From assembly GCA_964349045.1 (NCBI GenBank), contig CAYGFI010000023.1:1-41385 (forward strand): a stretch of 41,385 nucleotides of DNA, in the 5' to 3' direction. The notes below the pieces were generated by a model. It was not told the origin of the DNA. It searched no databases and was given only the letters and a program-made list of their open reading frames with translations. Each line of letters begins with the position of its first letter. Position 1 is the first letter of the stretch. The stretch is from JACJXF01 sp964349045 (GTDB lineage Bacteria > Bacteroidota > Bacteroidia > Bacteroidales > GCA-2748055). Shown here one piece after another: positions 23,827-33,332 of this stretch. Made by a program: the position numbers and the translations under genes.

Positions 23827-25692
23827 ATGCGCTTACACTTAATTGATGTTTTAATTATCCTTACCTATCTGGTTGCAACCGTCGTAATCGGACTTATTCT
23901 TAAGAAAAGGGCCGAGAAGGATAAGAATTCCTACCTCCTTGGGGGAAATACCATGCCCTGGTATATGCTGGGATTATCAAATGCCTCAGGGATGTTCGAT
24001 ATTTCGGGGACTATGTGGCTGGTTACCATCGGCTTTGTTTATGGTTTAAAAAGTGTCTGGATACCATGGCTTTGGCCCGTTTTTAATCAGATTTTCCTGA
24101 TGATGTTTTTGTCGGCGTGGCTACGCCGTTCAAATGTAACCACCGGCGCCGAGTGGATCACAACCCGTTTCGGGAAGGATAACGGTAGTAAGCTTTCACA
24201 CGGAATTGTGGTCGTGTTTGCGCTGATAAGTGGTTTGGGATTCCTGGCTTATGGGTTCATCGGGCTTGGTAAATTTATGGAGATTTTTATTCCATGGGAA
24301 GTGGTAAACCAATACCTTCAACTGGATATTGCACCTCAATATGTGCCTCATTTATATGGTATTGCCTTTACCATGTTCGCGGTTTTTTATTCAGTAATAG
24401 GTGGAATGATCAGTATTGTCTGGGCCGATGTTCTGCAATATTCCATAATGACTTTTGCCTCCATAGCAATTGCCATCATTGCATTTAAAGCAGTTGCCAC
24501 AAATGGTATCAGTGTTCCGGATGGCTGGATGAATCCATTCTTTGGCAGAACTCTCGATATTGACTGGACCTTTTACATTGCCGATGTCAATCAAAAGATA
24601 AAGGAGGATGGTTACACTTTATTTTCGGCATTTTTTATGATGATGCTGTGTAAAGGTGTACTTCTGAGTGTGGCAGGTCCGGCTCCAAATTACGATATGC
24701 AGAAAATCCTGGCAACCAAATCGCCTTCTGAAGCTGCCAAAATGAGCGGTTTTGTATCCCTGGTCCTTATGCCGGTCCGATACCTGATGATTGCAGGATT
24801 CTTAGTATTGGGGATCATTTTTTACGATAGGCTCGATCTTATGGTAGCCGGAAAAATCGATTTCGAACAAATACTACCTTCAGCAATAGACCAGTTTGTT
24901 CCTGCCGGTTTGCTGGGATTATTGCTGGCCGGCTTATTAGCTGCTTTTATGTCCACTTTTGCAGGTACGCTAAATGCAGCACAGGCATACATAACAAATG
25001 ATATTTACCTGAAATACATCAAACCCAAAGCCACAAATATTAACATTAAATGGACTAATTATTCTGTAGGTATAATTGTTGTCGTTGTGAGTATTATACT
25101 TGGAATGATGGCCAAAAACGTCAACCAGGTTCTCCAGTTACTGGTTTCGGCCCTCTGGGGCGGCTATACTGCCGCTAACGTACTTAAATGGTATTGGTGG
25201 AGGTTTAATTCCAATGGCTATTTCTGGGGGATGCTTACGGGAATTGTGGTCAGCGCTATTCCCATGTTTTTCCCGGGAGTGCTTCAGTCACTTTTCCCGG
25301 ATAGCGCACCCGACATACGGGTACTTTACTTTTTCCCCTTTATCCTGATACCCTCCATAATGGGATGCGTGGTTGCCACATTGGTCACAAAACCAACCGA
25401 TATGAATGTCTTAAAGGATTTCTACAAAAAAGTTAAACCATGGGGATTCTGGAAAACCGTTAATGATGCAGTAATAGCAGAGGATCCTTTATTTTTCCGC
25501 AATAAGAATTTCAAATTGGATATGGTCAATGTTTTTGTTGGAATTGTCTGGCAAACATCACTTGTTATGCTTCCCATCTATTTTGTACTGCATAAGTTTG
25601 GAGCGATGTCTGTTGTTTTGCTCCTGGTTGCCATATCCACAACCATACTTAAATTTACGTGGTGGGATAAACTGGGACTTCAGGATAAATAG
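23827..25692 (+). CDS. sodium:solute symporter (SSS/SLC5 family)
   Basis: A 621-residue inner-membrane protein with about 14 hydrophobic segments. The N-terminus LIDVLIILTYLVATVVIG, the early GGNTMPWYMLGLSNASGMFD and the middle GLLLAGLLAAFMSTFAGTLNAAQAY (about residues 359-383) match SSS symporters of the sugar type. The last quarter is longer than in the smallest members. It would import a solute with sodium. Its place between a Nudix sugar regulator and a GH94 phosphorylase suggests a beta-glucose disaccharide. The stop is followed directly by a heptamer array, and the phosphorylase start is 279 bases further on. Confidence 0.9.
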   Translation: MRLHLIDVLIILTYLVATVVIGLILKKRAEKDKNSYLLGGNTMPWYMLGLSNASGMFDISGTMWLVTIGFVYGLKSVWIPWLWPVFNQIFLMMFLSAWLRRSNVTTGAEWITTRFGKDNGSKLSHGIVVVFALISGLGFLAYGFIGLGKFMEIFIPWEVVNQYLQLDIAPQYVPHLYGIAFTMFAVFYSVIGGMISIVWADVLQYSIMTFASIAIAIIAFKAVATNGISVPDGWMNPFFGRTLDIDWTFYIADVNQKIKEDGYTLFSAFFMMMLCKGVLLSVAGPAPNYDMQKILATKSPSEAAKMSGFVSLVLMPVRYLMIAGFLVLGIIFYDRLDLMVAGKIDFEQILPSAIDQFVPAGLLGLLLAGLLAAFMSTFAGTLNAAQAYITNDIYLKYIKPKATNINIKWTNYSVGIIVVVVSIILGMMAKNVNQVLQLLVSALWGGYTAANVLKWYWWRFNSNGYFWGMLTGIVVSAIPMFFPGVLQSLFPDSAPDIRVLYFFPFILIPSIMGCVVATLVTKPTDMNVLKDFYKKVKPWGFWKTVNDAVIAEDPLFFRNKNFKLDMVNVFVGIVWQTSLVMLPIYFVLHKFGAMSVVLLLVAISTTILKFTWWDKLGLQDK

Positions 25693-25769
25693 GGGATAAG
25701 GGATAAGGGATAAAGGATAAAGGATAAAGGATAAGGGATAAAGGATAAAGGATAAACGATAAAGGATAA
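25693..25769. repeat. heptamer tandem array (11 units, RGGATAA) after the symporter stop
   Basis: Eleven uninterrupted 7-bp units, GGGATAA or AGGATAA apart from one ACGATAA, followed by a decayed GGGAAAA. The first unit begins on the base right after the TAG stop, and the final sense codons (CAG GAT AAA) already resemble the unit. The array may vary in copy number. Confidence 0.92.
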
Positions 25770-25971
25770 GGGAAAAGTTAAAAGGGAAAAATCTGAGCTT
25801 GCCAGAACTTATTTCCGGAAACTTTTATCTCATTCTATTCAAAGCATTAAATCAAAGAAAAACTCAAAATGAAACCCTCATGTACTGATGTACACAACAA
25901 GGACATGAAAATACATGAGGGTTCCATGAGAAACAACTTAATATACAATAACATAACTCAAATATTTTCGA
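25770..25971. other. intergenic region before the GH94 gene
   Basis: The remainder of a 279-base gap. Apart from the heptamer array at its left and the inverted repeat at 25873-25923, I see no gene or clear promoter in it. The short direct repeat TGTAC-TGA-TGTAC lies inside the inverted repeat. Confidence 0.5.
25873..25923. promoter_or_regulatory. inverted repeat with 12-bp arms upstream of the phosphorylase gene
   Basis: AACCCTCATGTA at 25873-25884 and TACATGAGGGTT at 25912-25923 are perfect complements, separated by 27 bases. The repeat ends 48 bases before the GH94 ATG. It could be a protein-binding pair of half-sites, an RNA hairpin in the leader, or a terminator stem for the symporter, though no U-run follows. 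Function is inferred only from position. Confidence 0.5.
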
Positions 25972-28410
25972 ATGAAATACGGATATTTTGATGACAAAAA
26001 CCGCGAATACGTAATCACCAATCCGCGGACTCCATGGCCCTGGATTAACTATCTGGGCAGTGAAGATTTTTTTTCGCTTATATCGAACACCGCGGGAGGG
26101 TATTCATTTTACAAAGATGCCAGGTTCCGCCGTATAACCCGCTACAGGTACAATAATGTTCCAATGGATAGCGGAGGGAAATACTTTTATATCAACGATG
26201 GTGGAACTATCTGGTCTCCCGGTTGGAAACCCTGTAAAACCGAACTTGATAGTTACGAGTGCCGGCATGGCATGAATTATACAATTATTAAAGGCCGGAA
26301 AAACGGAGTTATTGCCAGTACATTATATTTTGTTCCCCTGAAAACATGGGCCGAAGTACAAAAGCTTACCCTGACCAACCAATCCCCCGGAATAAAAAAA
26401 CTTAAGATTTTTTCGTTTATCGAATGGTGTTTATGGAATGCTGCCTCCGATATGGAAAATTTCCAACGAAACTTCTCCACCGGAGAGGTTGAAATCGAGG
26501 GTTCTGTAATTTATCACAAAACCGAATACAAGGAACGCCGCGATCATTACGCATTTTATTCCGTTAACTGCCCGGTACAGGGATATGACACAGACCGGGA
26601 ATCGTTTTTTGGATTATACAATGGATTTGAAAAGCCTCAGGTTGTGTTGGAAGGAGTTTCCCGGAAAACGGAGGCCCACGGCTGGTCGCCCATTGCATCG
26701 CATTACATCGAAGTGGAACTGAAGCCCGGTGAATCGAAAGATTTTATTTTTATGCTGGGATATGCAGAGAATAAGGAAGACGAGAAATGGGAATCAAAAA
26801 ATATCATCAATAAGAAAAAAGCTAAAGATGCAATTGCAAAGTTCGATACCGTTACAAAAGTTGACGCCGCTTTAGACGATTTGCGAAAATACTGGGACAA
26901 GCTTCTTGGCAATTTTGTCCTTGAATCAGGCGATGAAAAGCTCGACCGGATAGTGAACATCTGGAACCAGTATCAATGCCTGGTAACATTTTGTTTCTCC
27001 CGTTCAGCTTCCTTTTTTGAATCCGGTATTGGGCGGGGGATGGGATTCCGCGACTCAAACCAGGACCTTGTCGGGTTTGTTCACCAGATACCGGAAAGAG
27101 CACGTGAGCGTATCATAGATATAGCCTCCACCCAGTTTCCCGACGGAGGATGCTATCACCAGTACCAGCCTTTAACAAAACGCGGAAACAATGATATTGG
27201 CGGAGGTTTTAACGACGATCCATTATGGCTTATCCTTGGGGCGATAAGCTACATCAAGGAAACAGGCGATTTCGGCATCCTTGATGAGAAGGTGCCTTTT
27301 GATAATGACTGGTCAGATGCCCGATCCCTGTTCGACCATCTGAGTGTTTCATTCGATCATGTTATCCATAACCTGGGGCCACATGGTCTCCCGCTCATTG
27401 GACGCGCTGACTGGAACGACTGTCTGAATCTTAACTGTTTCTCCAACGACCCCAATGAATCGTTCCAGACAACCGGGAACAAATCCGTAGGTACAAAAGC
27501 CGAATCGGTTATGATTGCCGGTATGTTTGTAATTTACGGACAGGACTATATCGGGCTTTGCACAAGGCTGGGAAAAAAGGACGAAGCTGTCCGTGCCCAA
27601 AGACATGTGGATGCAATGACCCTGGCCGTTAAAAGTTACGGATGGGACGGCGAATGGTTTATCCGCGCTTATGATTACTATGGTAGAAAAGTTGGCAGCA
27701 ATGAGAATGAAGAAGGCAAAATATTTATCGAATCTCAGGGCTGGTGTACCATGGCAGCTATCGGGAAAGAGGAGGGGATGTGCATCAAGTCACTCAACTC
27801 AGTAAAAGACCGGCTGGATACTAAATTCGGAATAGTCCTCAATAATCCCGCTTTTACAAAATATTACATTGAGTATGGTGAGATATCAAGTTATCCCCCG
27901 GGATATAAAGAGAATGCCGGGATATTTTGCCACAACAATCCCTGGATTATGATAGGCGAAACGGTTATTGGACGTGGAGACAGGGCCTGGGAGTACTATC
28001 AGAAAATTTGCCCGGCTTACCTCGAAGAAATCAGCGATTTGCATAAAACCGAGCCATATGTTTATTCACAAATGGTTGCCGGAAAAGATGCATTCAAACC
28101 CGGTGAGGCTAAAAACTCCTGGCTTACGGGTACAGCAGCATGGAACTATTATGCTATTACTCAGTTTATTCTTGGCATTAAAACCGGTTACGACGGTTTA
28201 TTAATTGATCCGTGTATTCCCAAAAGCTGGAAAAGTTTTAGGGTAACCCGTAAATTTCGTGGAACTACCTATAATATATTTATTTTAAATCCCGATGGAG
28301 TGTCAAAGGGGATCAGAAAAATCATGGTTGATGGAAAGCAGATGCCGGATAACCTTATTCCCATTATGTCACCGGAGAATGAAGTTAAGGTTGAGGTGCT
28401 GATGGGATAA
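25972..28410 (+). CDS. cellobiose phosphorylase (GH94)
   Basis: An 812-residue cytoplasmic enzyme without signal peptide. Its length is almost that of the Clostridium thermocellum cellobiose phosphorylase. The N-terminal beta-sandwich begins MKYGYFDDKNREYVITNPRT. The (alpha/alpha)6 barrel carries GRADWNDCLN at 477-486, where D483 corresponds to the catalytic aspartate. GIGRGMGFRDSNQD (352-365) is the conserved substrate and phosphate region. It splits cellobiose with phosphate into glucose 1-phosphate and glucose, saving ATP. Chitobiose or laminaribiose phosphorylases are close relatives, but the fit is best for cellobiose. It pairs with the upstream symporter. Confidence 0.92.
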   Translation: MKYGYFDDKNREYVITNPRTPWPWINYLGSEDFFSLISNTAGGYSFYKDARFRRITRYRYNNVPMDSGGKYFYINDGGTIWSPGWKPCKTELDSYECRHGMNYTIIKGRKNGVIASTLYFVPLKTWAEVQKLTLTNQSPGIKKLKIFSFIEWCLWNAASDMENFQRNFSTGEVEIEGSVIYHKTEYKERRDHYAFYSVNCPVQGYDTDRESFFGLYNGFEKPQVVLEGVSRKTEAHGWSPIASHYIEVELKPGESKDFIFMLGYAENKEDEKWESKNIINKKKAKDAIAKFDTVTKVDAALDDLRKYWDKLLGNFVLESGDEKLDRIVNIWNQYQCLVTFCFSRSASFFESGIGRGMGFRDSNQDLVGFVHQIPERARERIIDIASTQFPDGGCYHQYQPLTKRGNNDIGGGFNDDPLWLILGAISYIKETGDFGILDEKVPFDNDWSDARSLFDHLSVSFDHVIHNLGPHGLPLIGRADWNDCLNLNCFSNDPNESFQTTGNKSVGTKAESVMIAGMFVIYGQDYIGLCTRLGKKDEAVRAQRHVDAMTLAVKSYGWDGEWFIRAYDYYGRKVGSNENEEGKIFIESQGWCTMAAIGKEEGMCIKSLNSVKDRLDTKFGIVLNNPAFTKYYIEYGEISSYPPGYKENAGIFCHNNPWIMIGETVIGRGDRAWEYYQKICPAYLEEISDLHKTEPYVYSQMVAGKDAFKPGEAKNSWLTGTAAWNYYAITQFILGIKTGYDGLLIDPCIPKSWKSFRVTRKFRGTTYNIFILNPDGVSKGIRKIMVDGKQMPDNLIPIMSPENEVKVEVLMG

Positions 28411-28502
28411 CAGGGTACAATGAAATAAATCAAGTAAACCAGTGAGAAATTCTTTTAATGAAAATAATAAATGCAATTTTGCACTGAATCTTAAAAACTA
28501 TC

Positions 28503-31500
28503 ATGTTCAGAGCAAAGTTATACCTGGGGATTTTTATTATTGTATCTTTTTGTAGATCTATTGATGCACAGGTAGTTATAAATGAAATATCAAATAAAAA
28601 TTCCGGTCAGATATCCGATGAGGATTTTTCGAACGAAGATTGGATTGAACTTTATAACACATCAGATTCAGCAATTAATTTGAATCATTATTATTTAAGT
28701 GACGATTCGGCAAATATAGAAAGATGGAAGTTTCCATCTTATGAGATACAAGCCGGAGGGCATTTGCTTGTTTTTGCTTCCGGCAAAGACAGAATTCCCG
28801 CCGGAGCTTTTCATTGGGAAAGTGCGGTTTTGCCTGGACATGAATTTAATTATATAATTTCTTCATCCTCAACTTCGTCAGATTGGAATCAACCTGATTT
28901 TATACCTGTCGGATGGAATAACGGCAGTGCAGGATTCGGCTATGGTGATGATGATGATGTTTCTGTTGTCCCTGCTGGTACAATGGTTATTTACATCCTC
29001 AAATCATTTGATTTACCTGAAGGTTTCAGCTATAAGGACATTGCCCTGCATCTTGATTATGATGACGGGTTTGTTGCCTGGCTCAATGGTGTTGAGATAG
29101 TGCGATCAAATATAAACGGAGCTCCGGCCTGGAATTCAGCCGCAACGGCAAACCACGAGGCAGCGATGTATTCTGGCGGTCAACCCGAAAAAATTGCTTT
29201 CGACACTACTTTAGTCAAATCACTCTTACTAACCGGTAAAAACGTACTTGCCGTTGAGGTTCATAATATTAACAATACTTCTTCTGATTTAAGCCTGATC
29301 CCGTTTTTTTCTTTCATGATAAATGATTCTGATTCATTTTTCGACAAATCGCCCACCTGGCTGATCCCATCGAATTTAAACTCATTTCATACAAATTTTG
29401 AAATCAAAAGTGCCGGTGAAAAAATATCTTTATACAATTCTAATACGGGGGAAACAGAAATAGTCCGGGTTAAAGATCTGGATTACGGATGGTCGCTGGG
29501 AAGAGCAACTGACGGCGCCGGTAATTGGGCAATATTTGTACAACCGACCCCATCTGAAGCAAACACGACAAAAGCCTATTCCCTTGAACGAGAACCGGAA
29601 CCTAAGTTTTCAGTTACGGAAGGTTATTATACAGGAAATCAGTTAATCACGATTAGCTCAACTTCATCCACCTCAGAAATCCACTATACTCTCGACGGAA
29701 GTGAACCTGTTCAGACTTCGGCATTGTACACTGGAAATCCGATCAGTATTGCAACCACCAAAGTATTACGGGCAGCCTGTTTCAGCAATGCAGATAAACT
29801 TCCGGGCCGTTCGGCAACTAACACGTATTTCATCAACAACAACGGGCACACGGTTCCGGTAATTTCCGTAATCACCAAAAACACTAACCTTTATGGAAGC
29901 AGCGGAATATTCGATAATCACTGGCAGGAATGGGAAAGACCATGTTATGTTGAGTATTTCGATGCAAACAGGCAATTGAAATTCGAACAGTTTTCAGGAA
30001 TTCAGATTGATGGAGGCGCCGGAGGCAGCCGTTCGCAGCCCCAACACTCTTTCAGATTAGAATTTGACAATAAGATTTATGGCGATGGCGATGTGAAATA
30101 TATGTTACTGGGAGATCGTCCCGACCGGGAAGATTATAAATCAATTTACATACGGAACGGAAGTAATCAATGGCTCACCTTTCCATTTAAAGATGCAATG
30201 GAAACCAGGATGATGAGCCTCAATACATATAATTACTATTCGGCATATTCACCTGTGGTTATTTATATTAACGGGGCTTATTTTGGCTTGTATGAAATGC
30301 GGGAAAAACTTAATGACCAATACTTCGAAAAGAATTATAATGCCAATACCGACAGCGCTTTTCATTTACTCTCACTCAGCTATTATTACAATTCAGTTCT
30401 GAGGGCTTTAAATGGTTCAGTTGATACATTTTTTAACGATTACAGTAAATTCCTGACTATTCAGCCGACAGATGCCGTTTATCTTGTAAAAGCTGATAAA
30501 ATTCTTGATCTTGAGTATTATACAGATTACATCATTGCACAGTCGTGGATTGCTGATACCGACTGGCCTTATAATAATATTAAAATTGTGAAAGGCGATT
30601 TTACCGGATATCGCTGGCGTTTTATATTACAGGATCTGGAATGGGCTCTTAATCCCAATGGCTGGTCTAATTCATATACCGATCATATCAGGTATATGCT
30701 TAACTATGATACCGGTAATCCTTATCTGCGGTTTTGGAGGGAACTGATCAAAAATCCCGGGTATAAAAGGAACTTTATTAACAGGTTTGCAGACCTTATG
30801 AATTCAGTGTATTTGCCAGAAAATACAATTGACATTGCGCAATCTGTTTATGACGATTCATATCCTGAAATGCGCAATGAATATGTCAGGTGGGGAGGAG
30901 GAGAGTCCCAGGCAAATTCCCGTATGAATCAGTACGCCACCAACATGACAACATTTAAAAGTGAGTTGAATAACCGGTCAATTACAGTCCGGAATAATAT
31001 TGTTAGCAATTTTGGATTAGCAGGTAAGTACACAATTGAATTGGAGGTAAAACCGGAGAATACAGGATTTATTCAGATTAACACCATTACTCCCGGGGTT
31101 TATCCGTGGAGTGGTGTTTATTTTGCCGGAGTCCCTATAAAACTTGAAGCTAAAAATACGGGTAATTATGTTTTCGACGGATGGGAACCGAATAGTATTA
31201 TACAGGATATAAATAACCCTGTGATTGAGACCGATGTAAAAATCAGTGGATATAAATTCATCGCTAAATTTAAAAAGCAATTGCCTGCTAATCCAATTGC
31301 CATCAGTGAAATAAACTACAGTTCAACCGATATATTTCCAACCTCAGATTGGATAGAATTATTCAATTATGGGGATAATACGGTTGATCTGACCGGATGG
31401 TATATAAGAGATGAAAATCAGGACCACAAATGGGTATTATTGGGCTCATATCTTTTAAAAGCAAAGGAAAGACTTGTTCTCGCTTCGAATATAAACAAAT

Positions 31501-32051
31501 TCAATAATGTCTATCCTGATGTGCAAAACGTGATGGGATCATTCGGCTTTGGCCTGGGTTCTCCATCGGATAGCGTACAGTTGTTTGACATTCAAAATAA
31601 TCTTGTTTGCGGAGTTAAATACAGCAGTCAGGATCCCTGGCCTGCGGGAACTTTTGATCAGGGTCTGACCCTCGAATTGAAAGATCCGGATTCAGATTTA
31701 AACTCTGCAGGCAACTGGTTTGCAGGTTGTCTGGGAGGTTCACCTGGAGTCGCTTATTCGGAATGCAGTATAGCAGGAACAGGTATAGCTTCAGAAACCT
31801 ATTCATTCAGTATATATCCAAATCCCGCTGTTGATGAGATTAATATTGTTTTATCAGGAAATGTTAGTCAGCAGGATATTACTTGTCGTATATTCAATTT
31901 AATGGGTAAGGAGCTGATAAATGAAACATATCCTGTTTCCCAAAACAGAATCATGCTTTCTGTTTCAAATCTTCCCGAAGGTTTTTATGTAGTTCAATTA
32001 TCATACGGGAATAACCGTCAGAATCTAAAATTTATTAAACGTAAAGAATAA
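28503..32051 (+). CDS. T9SS-exported CotH/lamin-tail multidomain protein
   Basis: An 1182-residue protein. It has a signal peptide (1-22), then a lamin-tail domain whose first half (23-96, to FASGKDR) and second half (294-354, from FHTNFEIKS) are separated by an inserted domain of about 195 residues. A chitobiase C-terminal-like domain follows (about 369-445), then CotH (about 450-790, with QDLEWAL at 710-716), a repeat domain (about 843-925), a second lamin-tail domain (about 930-1085) and a T9SS type A sorting domain (1103-1180, SFSIYPNPAVDE). CotH proteins include secreted protein kinases in Bacillus spores. Here surface attachment is certain in principle and the substrate unknown. Confidence 0.85.
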   Translation: MFRAKLYLGIFIIVSFCRSIDAQVVINEISNKNSGQISDEDFSNEDWIELYNTSDSAINLNHYYLSDDSANIERWKFPSYEIQAGGHLLVFASGKDRIPAGAFHWESAVLPGHEFNYIISSSSTSSDWNQPDFIPVGWNNGSAGFGYGDDDDVSVVPAGTMVIYILKSFDLPEGFSYKDIALHLDYDDGFVAWLNGVEIVRSNINGAPAWNSAATANHEAAMYSGGQPEKIAFDTTLVKSLLLTGKNVLAVEVHNINNTSSDLSLIPFFSFMINDSDSFFDKSPTWLIPSNLNSFHTNFEIKSAGEKISLYNSNTGETEIVRVKDLDYGWSLGRATDGAGNWAIFVQPTPSEANTTKAYSLEREPEPKFSVTEGYYTGNQLITISSTSSTSEIHYTLDGSEPVQTSALYTGNPISIATTKVLRAACFSNADKLPGRSATNTYFINNNGHTVPVISVITKNTNLYGSSGIFDNHWQEWERPCYVEYFDANRQLKFEQFSGIQIDGGAGGSRSQPQHSFRLEFDNKIYGDGDVKYMLLGDRPDREDYKSIYIRNGSNQWLTFPFKDAMETRMMSLNTYNYYSAYSPVVIYINGAYFGLYEMREKLNDQYFEKNYNANTDSAFHLLSLSYYYNSVLRALNGSVDTFFNDYSKFLTIQPTDAVYLVKADKILDLEYYTDYIIAQSWIADTDWPYNNIKIVKGDFTGYRWRFILQDLEWALNPNGWSNSYTDHIRYMLNYDTGNPYLRFWRELIKNPGYKRNFINRFADLMNSVYLPENTIDIAQSVYDDSYPEMRNEYVRWGGGESQANSRMNQYATNMTTFKSELNNRSITVRNNIVSNFGLAGKYTIELEVKPENTGFIQINTITPGVYPWSGVYFAGVPIKLEAKNTGNYVFDGWEPNSIIQDINNPVIETDVKISGYKFIAKFKKQLPANPIAISEINYSSTDIFPTSDWIELFNYGDNTVDLTGWYIRDENQDHKWVLLGSYLLKAKERLVLASNINKFNNVYPDVQNVMGSFGFGLGSPSDSVQLFDIQNNLVCGVKYSSQDPWPAGTFDQGLTLELKDPDSDLNSAGNWFAGCLGGSPGVAYSECSIAGTGIASETYSFSIYPNPAVDEINIVLSGNVSQQDITCRIFNLMGKELINETYPVSQNRIMLSVSNLPEGFYVVQLSYGNNRQNLKFIKRKE

Positions 32052-32119
32052 ATTCTTCCAGATGATAGTCTATCAGATAGATAATTCTCAGCATATTTTA
32101 GAACAAGGATAAACGAATT

Positions 32120-33070
32120 ATGATTTTGAAAGTTTGTTGTTCGAAAGCTAAAATACTTTTTGTTTTTTTAGCATTTGTATCGTTGGCAGGCAGTTCACAG
32201 ACTGATTCGCTACTGAATCCTAAGCCAAAATTATATCCCGGCTGGACGCTGTATGCTCCCGGTGGCACTCATTTTTATGATCACCGGATTGTGGAAGGAT
32301 TATTGTTTTCCGGTATTGAGCTTGGAGGGATTACGCTGGGAATAGTATATAATAATCACCTGAAATCCCAGAGCACAAGTCCTTATTACAATTTTCCGCT
32401 TTTACTGGGTATGCAGGCATATAATATTGATAAATGCGACTGGCTTAGAAACAGACTTGAGATAATGAAATATTATAACCCGGATTTTAAATATGACCCT
32501 GTAAAATTCAATGATCTGCTAAAAGCGCCTTTCCGGCCTGAAAATGTTTTTAAGCCAATCACCGGAGCATTTGTACTGGTGGCAATTGCTGAACTGTATT
32601 TTACAGGCCGGCATGCTGATCATAGTTTCCGCAACATTGATAAAATGTATTTTGTGGATGGATATCTGGACAGGAACCCTGCCCTGGCCATATATGGCGC
32701 AACCTCCCTGGCGGCAAGTTATGGAGCAGGAGTTGCAGAAGAGTATTATTTCAGAAATGGAATAATGCCCGTGTGGGATTATAAACTGGGGCAAAAAAAA
32801 GGATTGATCTATTCAAGTTTGTTCTTTGGCTCAGTACACCTTGGGAACCTTATGTTTTCAGGTAAACCTGATTTCGGAGCTGCATTGTTGCAGGTTGCAG
32901 AGGCATCCATTGCCGGATATTTTCTGGGCAGAGATGTACAGAAAAGGGATTATAACATTGGCCCGGCGGTTGCAGCTCATATGTGGTATGATTTTATACT
33001 GATGCTTGGATCATTTCTGATTGATCCGGAAAATAATTTCCTGGGTGTAAGCATGAAGTTTAAAATTTGA
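32120..33070 (+). CDS. CPBP-family intramembrane protease-like protein
   Basis: A 316-residue protein. The N-terminal hydrophobic stretch (about 10-26) looks like a signal peptide or first helix. The C-terminal half has the three CPBP/Abi motifs: EEYYFR at 207-212 (EExxxR), FFGSVH ending at H240, and HMWYD at 287-291 (HxxxD). These would form a glutamic intramembrane endopeptidase site. The N-terminal half, with GWTLYAPGGTHFYD, is not a standard CPBP segment and is a likely exported or membrane-proximal domain. It starts 68 bases after the CotH-like gene. Natural substrate is unknown. Confidence 0.8.
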   Translation: MILKVCCSKAKILFVFLAFVSLAGSSQTDSLLNPKPKLYPGWTLYAPGGTHFYDHRIVEGLLFSGIELGGITLGIVYNNHLKSQSTSPYYNFPLLLGMQAYNIDKCDWLRNRLEIMKYYNPDFKYDPVKFNDLLKAPFRPENVFKPITGAFVLVAIAELYFTGRHADHSFRNIDKMYFVDGYLDRNPALAIYGATSLAASYGAGVAEEYYFRNGIMPVWDYKLGQKKGLIYSSLFFGSVHLGNLMFSGKPDFGAALLQVAEASIAGYFLGRDVQKRDYNIGPAVAAHMWYDFILMLGSFLIDPENNFLGVSMKFKI

Positions 33071-33332
33071 AATCTCTGCCAATTCAGTCCCCTTTGAAAT
33101 TCAGATTTAAAACTGAATACCCTGGAAAAGAAAAAGAAAGGTAAACATCTTCATCTCACAAATTTTTTGTATTATTGATAGTTTTTAAAACAGGATTTAA
33201 AAACACAGAATAGCCTGAAATTGAATGATTTGAAAAACAATGCTTTGCAAATCGCCATGATATTTGTACCGTTTCAGGAAAATGAATATATTTTGCAAAC
33301 AAACTGAACTGTTAAATTAAAAAATAAAAAGA
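33071..33332. other. intergenic region upstream of dnaN
   Basis: A 262-base AT-rich gap. It holds the dnaN promoter candidate near its right end, and I see no gene, RNA gene or strong hairpin in the rest. Confidence 0.5.
33263..33295 (+). promoter_or_regulatory. probable dnaN promoter
   Basis: TTTG at 33263-33266, about 20 bp, then TATATTTTG at 33287-33295, which matches TAnnTTTG with one extra base. The -7 element is 38 bases before the dnaN ATG. It points to transcription of dnaN independent of the sugar-use block to its left. Confidence 0.4.

Noticed and set aside
28947..28962. GAT triplet repeat in the CotH-like gene as a variable microsatellite
   Set aside because: Only about four triplets, coding for DDDD in a plausible acidic turn.
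22745..33332. Integrative element or genomic island with attachment sites
   Set aside because: No integrase, transposase, tRNA gene or flanking direct repeats were found, so only an accessory block is claimed.
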